Positions 1-5,878 of a stretch of DNA of 8,534 bases are shown here, piece after piece (the stretch's first letter is position 1; each line of letters opens with the position of its first letter). Source of the stretch: Anaerolineae bacterium (GTDB lineage: Bacteria > Chloroflexota > Anaerolineae > B4-G1). The DNA lies in contig JAUWOI010000168.1 of assembly GCA_030612185.1 (NCBI GenBank), forward strand, positions 1 to 8,534, read 5' to 3'. The position numbers and the translations under genes were made by a program. The notes beneath the pieces were generated by a model, which was not told where the DNA came from, did not search any database, and saw only the letters and a list, made by a program, of their open reading frames with translations.

Positions 1-136
1 CTTGCGGGGTCAGGGCGCCTCTCTTGGTGGTCACTAGGTGGTCGAGCACAGCCAGTGCTCGGCGCTGCTTGTTAGGCTCGGCTCGGTCATAGGCGTATAG
101 CAGGACGTTAGTATCAACCAGAACGCTCACGGCCAT
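1..136 (-). CDS. vapC: VapC-like PIN-domain ribonuclease toxin, N-terminal part (cut by window edge)
   Basis: Only the first 45 codons are inside the window; the gene continues past base 1. The N-terminus carries the hallmark PIN beta-strand with the first metal-binding aspartate (VLVDTNVLLYAYDR, Asp8). PIN toxins are Mg/Mn-dependent endoribonucleases that cut RNA, often tRNA or rRNA, when not bound by their antitoxin. I chose the ATG at 136; a GTG at 130 in the same frame is an alternative. The start lies inside the end of the upstream ribbon-helix-helix gene (23-base overlap), the usual antitoxin-then-toxin order, which suggests coupled translation. The best Shine-Dalgarno (AAGGAG, 155-150) is 13 bases from the ATG, longer than usual, with a small inverted repeat between them. 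The remaining PIN acidic residues are outside the window, so an intact active site cannot be confirmed. Confidence 0.8.
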   Translation of the reverse strand, partial: MAVSVLVDTNVLLYAYDRAEPNKQRRALAVLDHLVTTKRGALTPQ

Positions 137-413
137 AGCGGCTCAACCGCTCCTTGTAGATCTCCTCGCGTGTCCAGTGGCGTGTGGTTGCAGGCACTGG
201 CCCGGCGTCAATGAGGGTCTGAATGAAGGCTTTTTCCCGTTCCCAAGCTTCACACGCCAGATGTTTCTGAGGGGTTGGGGCGGTGATCATCTGCCGGTCA
301 ATTGCCTGACGGATAATCTCCGCCTGTGACTGGCCGGTTCGAAGCGCCAGTTCTTTCAGTTTGGCTTCCTGCCGTCGTTCAATATAGATTTGTTTGCGCA
401 CCATCAAACCCAT
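114..413 (-). CDS. Ribbon-helix-helix antitoxin (VapB/CopG-like) of the toxin-antitoxin pair
   Basis: A 99-residue protein. Residues 4-40 fit a ribbon-helix-helix fold: a short strand (VRKQIYIERR), a helix rich in Lys/Glu/Leu, a turn at TGQS, and a second helix (AEIIRQAIDRQ). The C-terminal half is Trp- and charge-rich and would be the part that wraps the toxin. Such proteins bind operator DNA as dimers and neutralise the PIN toxin. An open frame extends upstream to an ATG at 449, but the ATG at 413 is preferred because GAGGAGAG (427-420) sits about 6 bases upstream and the proximal promoter would start transcription near 431. The stop lies within the toxin gene start. Autoregulation through the tandem repeat at 426-449 is inferred. 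The family is clear; the VapB subtype is not certain. Confidence 0.8.
   Translation of the reverse strand: MGLMVRKQIYIERRQEAKLKELALRTGQSQAEIIRQAIDRQMITAPTPQKHLACEAWEREKAFIQTLIDAGPVPATTRHWTREEIYKERLSRYGRERSG
137..151 (-). promoter_or_regulatory. Small inverted repeat between toxin Shine-Dalgarno and start
   Basis: A 5-bp inverted repeat AGCGG/CCGCT with a 5-base loop lies inside the antitoxin coding end, immediately before the toxin ATG (136), and touches the AAGGAG at 155-150. If it folds in the mRNA it could either shorten the long gap between ribosome binding site and start or block it, tuning the toxin/antitoxin ratio. The stem is short, so it may be chance. Confidence 0.25.
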
Positions 414-425
414 TGCTCTCTCCTC

Positions 426-449
426 ATTATACATCATATTGTACATCAT
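426..449 (-). repeat. 12-bp tandem repeat over the antitoxin -10 region (candidate operator)
   Basis: Read on the minus strand, ATGATGTACAAT is directly followed by ATGATGTATAAT: two 12-base units with a single mismatch. The upstream unit contains the proximal -10 box (TACAAT) and the downstream unit covers the expected transcription start. Ribbon-helix-helix antitoxins typically bind short repeated half-sites overlapping their own promoter, so this is the best candidate for the autoregulatory operator. Its role is inferred from position and repetition only. Confidence 0.55.
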
Positions 450-466
450 GTGCTGATGGGGTGCAA
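438..466 (-). promoter_or_regulatory. Proximal sigma70-type promoter of the toxin-antitoxin pair
   Basis: On the minus strand -35 TTGCAC (466-461), a 17-base spacer and -10 TACAAT (443-438) give a good sigma70 match. Transcription would begin near 431, leaving a leader of about 18 bases with the GAGGAGAG ribosome binding site before the ATG at 413. This promoter position argues against translation starting at the upstream ATG 449. Confidence 0.6.
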
Positions 467-478
467 CTCACGTTGCCC
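460..478. other. Inverted repeat overlapping the proximal -35 box
   Basis: GCAAC (463-467) pairs with GTTGC (472-476) around a TCAC loop, extended by GG (460-461) with CC (477-478) past a bulged T. It covers the -35 box of the proximal leftward promoter. No T-run follows on either strand, so it is not an intrinsic terminator. It could be a protein site or a leader hairpin in transcripts from the distal promoter, or chance. Confidence 0.25.
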
Positions 479-531
479 AGGATTACGGACGTGTTGGTTC
501 GGTCTCAATCTCCGCAGGCTCCTCTGTGTGT

Positions 532-560
532 ATTCTAGCATGCTTCAACAGGTGCGTCAA
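532..560 (-). promoter_or_regulatory. Distal extended -10 promoter reading towards the toxin-antitoxin pair
   Basis: On the minus strand TTGACG (560-555), a 17-base spacer and TAGAAT (537-532) preceded by TGC form a near-consensus sigma70 promoter with an extended -10. The start would be near 525, giving a leader of about 112 bases before the antitoxin ATG at 413 and running through the proximal promoter. By consensus match it is the stronger of the two leftward promoters. It could serve the toxin-antitoxin pair or a short RNA; no open frame follows it directly. Confidence 0.5.
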
Positions 561-571
561 GAGTATTACCG

Positions 572-620
572 TTGGCAGTCAGCAATTGGCAGTTGGCTTC
601 TGTGATTGGTCATTGTTCCT
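572..620. repeat. Degenerate 7-nt (heptamer) tandem repeat
   Basis: From 572 the sequence can be read as seven-base units such as TTGGCAG, TCAGCAA, TTGGCAG and TTGGCTT, passing into TGGTCAT and TGTTCCT. TTGGCAGT occurs exactly at 572-579 and 586-593, two periods apart. The array ends three bases before the -35 box of secA. Degenerate heptamer arrays are known from intergenic DNA of some bacteria, notably cyanobacteria. A related array lies in opposite orientation at the argS start (7342-7368). Confidence 0.5.
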
Positions 621-622
621 GC

Positions 623-650
623 TTGCATTTGCGCCGCCTGCGAGTATAAT
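623..650 (+). promoter_or_regulatory. secA promoter
   Basis: TTGCAT (623-628), a 16-base spacer and a perfect TATAAT (645-650) form a sigma70-type promoter. Transcription would begin about 656-658, giving a leader of roughly 35 bases before the ATG at 692. The position also shows that the in-frame GTG at 653 would not be on this transcript as a usable start. It may drive the whole rightward gene series. Confidence 0.65.
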
Positions 651-691
651 GGGTGAGTAATCTTGTATTTGGGAAGGGGTTGAACGGACTG

Positions 692-3600
692 ATGTTGCGG
701 GGGCTGTTCAAGAAAGTCGTCGGCGACTCCAATCAACGTGAGATCGCTCGGCTGCAGGAAGTGGTCGAGCGTATCAACGCGCTCGAACCAGAGTTTGAGG
801 CGCTGGACGGCGCTCAACTGCGGGCTAAGACTGATGAGTTTCGTCAGCGCCTGGGGCAGGATGAGACGCTCGACGACATTCTGGCCGAGGCCTTCACGGC
901 CGTGCGTGAGGCGGCCAAGCGCATGATCGGCCTGCGCCATTACGACGTGCAACTGATCGGCGGTATTCTCCTCCACCAGGGGAAGATCGTCGAGATGAAG
1001 ACCGGTGAAGGCAAAACTCTCGTCGCCACGCTGCCGTTCTATCTCAACGCGCTGGAGGGGAAGGGTGTCCGCCTGGTCACGGTAAACGACTACCTGGCCC
1101 GGCGCGATGGCGGCTGGATGGGGCCGGTCTTCGAGGCTCTGGGGATTAGCGTGGGATTGGTGATCCCTCAGTTCTTTGGTATCTATGACTCCAGTTATGT
1201 TGATCCTGCCGGCAATTTGGAGGACGAGCGATTGGTTCACTGGCGTCCGGTTCGACGGCAGGAGGCGTATCAGGCGGACATTACCTATGGTACCAACAAC
1301 GAGTTTGGCTTCGACTACCTGCGTGATAACATGGTACACGACCTGAACCAATGCGTGCAGCGGGAACTCCATTACGCTATCGTTGACGAGGTGGACAATA
1401 TTCTGATTGATGAGGCGCGCACGCCGCTCATCATCTCCGGTCCGGCTGAGGAATCTTCGGAACTCTACCGCCGCTTCGTCAGCATCGTGCGCCGATTGCA
1501 GCCCAGCAGCCCCCAGAGCATTGAGAACGACGTCGAATGGGAGGAGCCGGATGGTGACTACGTGCTGGAGGAAAGGACGCAGATCGTCACGCTGACGGAG
1601 CGGGGGGTGGAGCGCGCTGAGCGTGCGCTCCCGGAGATCAAGACGGGGGAGAGCATCTATGATCCCAAGCACGCCCACATGCTGCCCTACCTCGACAACG
1701 CCCTGCGCGCCCACGTCATCTATGAGCGCGACAAGGGTTACATCGTCAAGGACGGTCAGGTTATCATTGTGGATGAGTTCACCGGCCGCCTGCTACACGG
1801 CCGGCGCTACTCTGAGGGGTTGCACCAGGCGATTGAGGCTAAAGAGGGTGTGGCGGTGCGGCGCGAGAGCCTGACCTACGCCACTGTCACTTTCCAGAAC
1901 TACTTCCGCATGTACGAGAAACTGGCGGGGATGACGGGGACCGCTGCCTCCGAGGCCGAGGAGTTCCGGAAGATCTACGACCTGGACGTGGTAGCACTCC
2001 CCACCAACGTCGAGTACCGTGCCACCTATAGTGATCTGGTCACCCACCAGAGGCGCGTAGGCGAGATTGAGGAGGTTGCCTTCGCCGGGGTGCTGGATTC
2101 TCCCTTCCTCGTAGGGGGGGGGACTGACGTGACAGTGACTACCTACGAACCATCCGATGGGAACGAGCGGCGATACTTTGCGCGGCTTGACCTGCCGGAT
2201 GTGATCCATAAGACTGAACAGGCCAAGTTCCGGGCTGTGGTGGACGAGATCGAATCGTTGCACGAGGCCGGCCGGCCGGTGCTGGTGGGCACTATCGCCA
2301 TTGAGACCTCAGAGCGGCTTTCTGATATGCTCCAACGGCGGCACATTCCCCACCAGGTGCTCAACGGCAAACGCCACGAGCAGGAGGCGGTGATCATTGC
2401 CCAGGCAGGTAGTCCTGGCGTGGTGACCATTGCTACCAATATGGCGGGCCGGGGTGTGGACATTGTACTTGGGGGCAACCCAGGGGGGTTGGTGTCGAGC
2501 CTGCTGGAGCAGCGTTTCAAGAAGGTAGCAGAGAAGTTCGCCAGTGCCGTGGTCAGCGGTCAGGAGGAACAGGCTCTGGAAATCGTGGAGGGCGTGCCGG
2601 GGTTCTCGTCGGGCTCTATGGGACTGGCCAAGACGTTGCAGGCCGAATACGAGACTTATGAGATGGCCGCGTCGCAGCAACGCCTGGCCCGGTTCATTGC
2701 TGACCAACTGCTTAGAGAAGAAGTCATTGAGAAGAAGTTCCATGGCCCAGTCGTGAGAGTAGTCGAGTACACTCTGCGCGAGGATTGGGTTGCTGCGTTG
2801 GACGGCGCCTTGTTGCCAGGGGAGGGTTTCTCTCAGCGTGTCATCGGCGAGGTACAGCGTGTCCGTGCTAAATACGAAGCGCCGGGCAGCAAGACGGCCT
2901 ACGTTGCCAGTGGTCTGTTTAGCCGCTACTATATGGCGATGTCGGCGCTGATCCGCGCAGTGCTGCAGGGTGGGCAGGAACAGGCGTTGACGTTGATCCA
3001 GCAGTACCCCGAACTCAATGAGAGGTTGATAGCCGAGATCGCGCACATCAGGGATCAATGTGAACGCGACAGGCATCTTGTGTGTGCCTCAGGTGGTCTA
3101 CACGTGGTTGGTACCGAGCGGCATGATGCACGCCGCATTGATAACCAGTTGCGTGGGCGGAGTGCGCGCCAGGGGGACCCTGGTTCCTCTCGTTTCTACA
3201 TCTCACTGGAAGATGAGTTGATGCGCCGCTTCGGCGGCGAACGAGTCCAGGAATTGATGAACCGGTTTGGCATGGAGGATGACGTGCCTCTCCAGCATCC
3301 CTGGCTCGATAAGACTATCGGGTCGGCGCAGACACGGGTGGAGGGGTATAACTTCGACATCCGCAAGCACGTGCTGGAGTTCGACGATGTGGTCAACAAG
3401 CAACGTGAGGTTATCTACGCTCAGCGACGGGAGGTGCTCAGCCAACCAGACCTGCGTGACCAGGTGCTGCGCATGGTGCAGGAGGAGATCAGCCGGCTGG
3501 TGGCGACTTATACGCCTGGCCCTGATCGGGAGGACTGGGACCTCCGTAGGCTATCCAACGAACTGCGCATGTTTCTACCGCTAACGCCGGGTGCAGGCCC

Positions 3601-4354
3601 TGTCAGATGGGCTGGGATGACGGTTGGTGAGATCGAAGTGAAGTTGCATGAACTGGCGGAGTTGGCCTACGACGAATTGAACCAGAGGTTGGCTGAACAA
3701 TTGTTTGGCCAGGTGCAGAAAGAGAATGTGGCTCTTGAGGACCTGGCTAGCAGCGGTGATCCACTGCGGCGGCTCATCTATGGGCGTGTCCTCGGCCGGC
3801 TGAACCCGAATCCTGACCTTGATCTTTTGGGCACTCCGATTCGTAAGTTGTCCTCGAACGTCAAGAGCGAGGTCGAGGCCGGGTTTGTGGATGGCTTCCG
3901 GCTGCGTCGTGACCGGCAGTTGATGCTCCGGGCAGTGGATAGTCTTTGGGTGCGCCATCTTACGGACCTGGAGGCATTACGCGAGGGCATTGGGCTGCGG
4001 GCCTACGGGCAGCAAAACCCGCTGGTGGCCTACCGTAAGGAAGCGCACGAGATGTATGGGGCTTTGCTTGCTAGTATCCAGCAGATGATCGCCCGGTCTG
4101 TCTACGTGACGCAGTTGGTTGCCCCTCAGCGGCGGCGCCAGCAGCCGCGCAAGGTGCGTTCCGGGGAACCGGCTCGTGTTGCACCCAATGAGTTGCCGGG
4201 ACGCAACGATCCCTGCTGGTGTGGTAGTGGCCTGAAGTACAAGAATTGCCATATACGACTGGATCAGGAGAGACGACGGGGAGCGGTGGTGGCTCCTCCA
4301 TCTCGCACGTCTCCTGGTAAGAAAAAAGGCCGGCGCAAAACAAAGCGAAGATAG
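692..4354 (+). CDS. secA: Protein translocase subunit SecA, long form with three inserts
   Basis: SecA is the cytoplasmic/membrane-bound ATPase that drives unfolded preproteins through SecYEG. The 1220-residue protein has all main parts in order: Walker A (TGEGKT, 104-109), DEVD (232-235), the VDEFTGR motif at the end of the preprotein-binding region (360-366), NBD2 (GRGVDIVLGGNP, 586-597), motif VI (QLRGRSARQGD, 819-829), the helical scaffold, and a C-terminal zinc motif CWCGSGLKYKNCH (Cys1175, Cys1177, Cys1186, His1187) before a very basic tail. It is about 300 residues longer than E. coli SecA (901 aa). Inserts lie around 156-194, 440-506 and 598-800, together about 240 residues. The start ATG 692 fits both the promoter and the usual SecA N-terminus (MLRGLFKKVVGDSNQREIARL without its last residue is typical); AAGGGG (674-679) is a somewhat distant ribosome binding site. 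A GTG at 653 is in frame but lies at the promoter. Confidence 0.97.
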   Translation: MLRGLFKKVVGDSNQREIARLQEVVERINALEPEFEALDGAQLRAKTDEFRQRLGQDETLDDILAEAFTAVREAAKRMIGLRHYDVQLIGGILLHQGKIVEMKTGEGKTLVATLPFYLNALEGKGVRLVTVNDYLARRDGGWMGPVFEALGISVGLVIPQFFGIYDSSYVDPAGNLEDERLVHWRPVRRQEAYQADITYGTNNEFGFDYLRDNMVHDLNQCVQRELHYAIVDEVDNILIDEARTPLIISGPAEESSELYRRFVSIVRRLQPSSPQSIENDVEWEEPDGDYVLEERTQIVTLTERGVERAERALPEIKTGESIYDPKHAHMLPYLDNALRAHVIYERDKGYIVKDGQVIIVDEFTGRLLHGRRYSEGLHQAIEAKEGVAVRRESLTYATVTFQNYFRMYEKLAGMTGTAASEAEEFRKIYDLDVVALPTNVEYRATYSDLVTHQRRVGEIEEVAFAGVLDSPFLVGGGTDVTVTTYEPSDGNERRYFARLDLPDVIHKTEQAKFRAVVDEIESLHEAGRPVLVGTIAIETSERLSDMLQRRHIPHQVLNGKRHEQEAVIIAQAGSPGVVTIATNMAGRGVDIVLGGNPGGLVSSLLEQRFKKVAEKFASAVVSGQEEQALEIVEGVPGFSSGSMGLAKTLQAEYETYEMAASQQRLARFIADQLLREEVIEKKFHGPVVRVVEYTLREDWVAALDGALLPGEGFSQRVIGEVQRVRAKYEAPGSKTAYVASGLFSRYYMAMSALIRAVLQGGQEQALTLIQQYPELNERLIAEIAHIRDQCERDRHLVCASGGLHVVGTERHDARRIDNQLRGRSARQGDPGSSRFYISLEDELMRRFGGERVQELMNRFGMEDDVPLQHPWLDKTIGSAQTRVEGYNFDIRKHVLEFDDVVNKQREVIYAQRREVLSQPDLRDQVLRMVQEEISRLVATYTPGPDREDWDLRRLSNELRMFLPLTPGAGPVRWAGMTVGEIEVKLHELAELAYDELNQRLAEQLFGQVQKENVALEDLASSGDPLRRLIYGRVLGRLNPNPDLDLLGTPIRKLSSNVKSEVEAGFVDGFRLRRDRQLMLRAVDSLWVRHLTDLEALREGIGLRAYGQQNPLVAYRKEAHEMYGALLASIQQMIARSVYVTQLVAPQRRRQQPRKVRSGEPARVAPNELPGRNDPCWCGSGLKYKNCHIRLDQERRRGAVVAPPSRTSPGKKKGRRKTKRR
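2114..2122 (+). repeat. G9 homopolymer inside secA
   Basis: Nine consecutive G bases encode three glycines in the second SecA insert. The reading frame is open on both sides, so the length is consistent with an intact gene. Such runs are prone to slippage and to sequencing errors, and one base more or less would truncate SecA. Confidence 0.8.
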
Positions 4355-4371
4355 ATAGATAGATAGATAGA
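4349..4371 (+). repeat. AGAT tetranucleotide repeat (5.75 copies) at the secA stop
   Basis: AGAT is repeated perfectly from the last sense codon of secA (AGA, 4349-4351) through its TAG stop and up to the AGGAGG ribosome binding site (4371-4376) of the next gene. Because the stop is in the first unit, copy-number changes would leave SecA unaltered and change only the distance from the secA stop to the next ribosome binding site. Confidence 0.9.
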
Positions 4372-4382
4372 GGAGGAGACTA

Positions 4383-4763
4383 ATGGAGGAAAGGGAACTT
4401 GACCTGGCGGGTCGCCTCATGGCGGACATGGACCCTCGGTTGCTTGAGTTCCTGCAGGCGAAGATTAACTCCTTCGTCAAGTGGGATCTGGTTCGCTTCT
4501 TCCACGATAACCCACATACGACGGACACGGCTAGCAACATTGCTCGCTACGCCGGCCGCAGCGTCGAGACGATTCGCCCCGAACTGGCCGAATTGGCACA
4601 GGCGGGAGTGCTAGGAGAAAGCCGACTGGGCGACATGACCGTCTACTCGCTGGCCTCAGATCGTCAAATCAGGGAGTTGCTGGAACAGTTCGTGAAGGCG
4701 TCCGATGACCGGCAGTTTCGGGTCAAGGCGATCTACCACATCATCCGAGGGACGCGGCGATGA
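4383..4763 (+). CDS. Winged-helix DNA-binding protein of the KaiC-like cassette
   Basis: A 126-residue soluble protein I do not recognise as a named regulator. Residues about 29-92 fit a winged helix: helix 1 (FVKWDLVRFFHDNP), a helix pair spanning TASNIARYAG and SVETIRPELAELAQAGVL with a turn at GRS, then a short hairpin wing (ESRLGDMTVYSLA). The second helix pair is the likely recognition part. The ends (1-28 and 93-126) are charged helices that could dimerise or contact a partner. The fold resembles ArsR/MarR-type and archaeal winged-helix regulators. A near-perfect AGGAGG lies 6 bases before the ATG, so strong translation is expected. The stop is 43 bases before the KaiC-like gene on the same strand, which points to joint expression. 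No ligand or metal site is evident. It could be a transcription regulator or an adaptor; the first is more likely. Confidence 0.85.
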   Translation: MEERELDLAGRLMADMDPRLLEFLQAKINSFVKWDLVRFFHDNPHTTDTASNIARYAGRSVETIRPELAELAQAGVLGESRLGDMTVYSLASDRQIRELLEQFVKASDDRQFRVKAIYHIIRGTRR

Positions 4764-4819
4764 AGGGTAATCACGAAGTGGATGGGGCGAGTATGAGGAG
4801 GGGCTCATGGAACGGGTGA
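4760..4819 (+). other. Possible 19-codon coupling ORF between winged-helix and KaiC-like genes
   Basis: An ATG overlaps the winged-helix stop as ATGA (4760-4763), with GAGGGA (4747-4752) 7 bases upstream. The frame runs 19 codons across the ribosome binding site of the KaiC-like gene and stops 13 bases inside it. It may serve only to carry ribosomes to the next start, or may be chance. The peptide itself has no recognisable feature. Confidence 0.2.
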
Positions 4820-5568
4820 AGACGGGCATACCAGGTCTGGATGAGATGCTGGGTGGTGGCTTCCTGCCCCAGACTGCCAATCTGGTTGAAGGCGCGCCGG
4901 GCACGGGCAAGACGACGCTGGGGATGCAGTTTATTTACCACGGCATAGTGGCCTGCGGTGAGCCGGGGCTGATATTGACCTTTGAGGAGTTCCCGCAGCA
5001 GTACTATCGTGATGCGGCCAGTTTCGGGTGGGACTTCCGCCGGATGGAACGGGAGGGGAGACTGCGTGTGGTGATGACCAGTCCGGAGGTCAGTAAGGCT
5101 GACCTGGAGCAGGTCGGCGGACGAATCGAGAGGCTGACCCGGGAGATAGGCGCTAGACGGATTCTGGTTGACAGCCTTTCGCACTTTGAGCGTCTCAGCG
5201 AAGACCCAGCGCATCTGCGAGGCATCGTCTACGGGTTCATCAATTCGCTGAAGCGTGAGAATCTAACAGCCGTGTTGACGCGAGAGAACGTGGCGTTGCT
5301 GGGTGAGACTGAAGGAGCGGATGAGGGCTTCGCCTTTATGGTTGACGCCTACGTTCTTCTCCGTTACGTCGAGATTGAGAGTGCCATGCGTAAGGCTCTC
5401 CTGGTCCTCAAGATGCGAGGCAGCAATCACGACAAAGGTATCCGGCAGTTCGGGATTACTTCCCGGGGCGTCGAGGTCCGCGCGCCGTTCGAGGGGCGAG
5501 AAGGGATCATGAGCGGTAGCCCCCGACGGATGGTCGACTCGTTCGTGCAGGCATTTGTACGACGTTAA
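4807..5568 (+). CDS. Single-domain KaiC-like RecA-superfamily ATPase
   Basis: A 253-residue protein of the KaiC/RadA/GvpD group. Motifs in order: the N-terminal signature TGIPGLDEMLGGGF (6-19), Walker A GAPGTGKT (29-36), the paired catalytic glutamates typical of KaiC (FEE, Glu60-Glu61), Walker B ILVDS (119-123), and the C-terminal block LKMRGSNHDKGIRQFGI that shapes the nucleotide site between subunits. Only one ATPase domain is present, so it is not the two-domain clock KaiC; members of this group usually form hexameric rings and work as ATP-dependent switches in signalling, gas-vesicle or archaellum control. AGGAGG (4796-4801) precedes the ATG by 5 bases. It is followed after 16 bases by a membrane protein gene. 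The neighbours suggest it links a DNA-binding protein to a membrane partner; this is inference. Confidence 0.93.
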   Translation: MERVKTGIPGLDEMLGGGFLPQTANLVEGAPGTGKTTLGMQFIYHGIVACGEPGLILTFEEFPQQYYRDAASFGWDFRRMEREGRLRVVMTSPEVSKADLEQVGGRIERLTREIGARRILVDSLSHFERLSEDPAHLRGIVYGFINSLKRENLTAVLTRENVALLGETEGADEGFAFMVDAYVLLRYVEIESAMRKALLVLKMRGSNHDKGIRQFGITSRGVEVRAPFEGREGIMSGSPRRMVDSFVQAFVRR

Positions 5569-5584
5569 ATGGAGGCTGGTTCCT

Positions 5585-5878
5585 ATGGAGGCAATCGAAT
5601 ACGTATTAGCTATCTATTCGTGGGTTGTCATCGGGATGCTGATTGTTTTCCTGGGGCGCATCGCGTACTTCTATGAGAAGACCTCGGGCCAGCGCGTGGG
5701 CTATTACCTTTTCCTCCTCCCGGCACTGCTGCTGGCAGCTGGTGCGATCTGGCACCTCGTGCGCGGTGGAAGGTTCATTGGAGCGCCTACCGCCGACATA
5801 TTCCTGTTTGGTGGTGGTGTCTTGCTCTGCCTGTTGGGCTCCCGCTTGCAGAGATTGATGACCGGAGAACGACGATGA
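5585..5878 (+). CDS. Small integral membrane protein 1 of the KaiC-like cassette
   Basis: A 97-residue hydrophobic protein, not recognised as a named family. Three membrane segments are visible, about 7-28, 40-60 and 70-88, with a basic/polar loop (EKTSGQRVG) between the first two and a basic C-terminus (LTGERR-like end). No catalytic motif or cysteine pair is present. The ATG at 5585 is chosen because GGAGG (5571-5575) lies 9 bases upstream; a TTG at 5555 would overlap the KaiC-like gene and lacks a site. Its last codons overlap the next gene as ATGA. The segment ending LVRGG aligns by eye with the following protein, suggesting a duplicated pair. It may anchor or sense for the KaiC-like ATPase; no direct evidence. 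Confidence 0.8.
   Translation: MEAIEYVLAIYSWVVIGMLIVFLGRIAYFYEKTSGQRVGYYLFLLPALLLAAGAIWHLVRGGRFIGAPTADIFLFGGGVLLCLLGSRLQRLMTGERR

Noticed and set aside
414..449. Antitoxin start at ATG 449 (adds a MMYNMMYN-type leader)
   Set aside because: The extension is just the translated 12-bp repeat, has no ribosome site, and lies before the proximal transcription start. GAGGAGAG before 413 is clear.
481..530. Possible tRNA T-arm-like GGTTCGGTCTCAATC
   Set aside because: No acceptor, D-arm or anticodon stem could be built around it on either strand.
326..605. Plus-strand frames of about 70 codons across the toxin-antitoxin/secA spacer
   Set aside because: They run over the antitoxin gene and the promoters, lack ribosome sites, and have no recognisable features.
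653..691. Extension of SecA to the GTG at 653
   Set aside because: The GTG is 3 bases after the TATAAT box, upstream of the expected transcription start, and the added residues do not resemble SecA N-termini.
566..1714. 382-codon open frame on the minus strand opposite secA
   Set aside because: It lies antisense to the conserved SecA N-terminal half, has no ribosome site or recognisable domain, and is the usual by-product of GC-rich codon use.
2309..3076. 255-codon minus-strand frame opposite SecA NBD2
   Set aside because: Antisense to the clearly coding secA frame, with no domain or start signal. The secA frame is unbroken there.
3977..4540. 187-codon minus-strand frame across the secA end and the AGAT repeat
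   Set aside because: It crosses the coding end of secA, the repeat and the winged-helix start in antisense, and its repeat-encoded Tyr/Leu/Ser run is an artefact.
4807..5568. Circadian-clock KaiC
   Set aside because: Only one ATPase domain, no CII domain or phosphorylation-site pair, and no kaiA/kaiB neighbours; a KaiC-like switch ATPase is the safer call.
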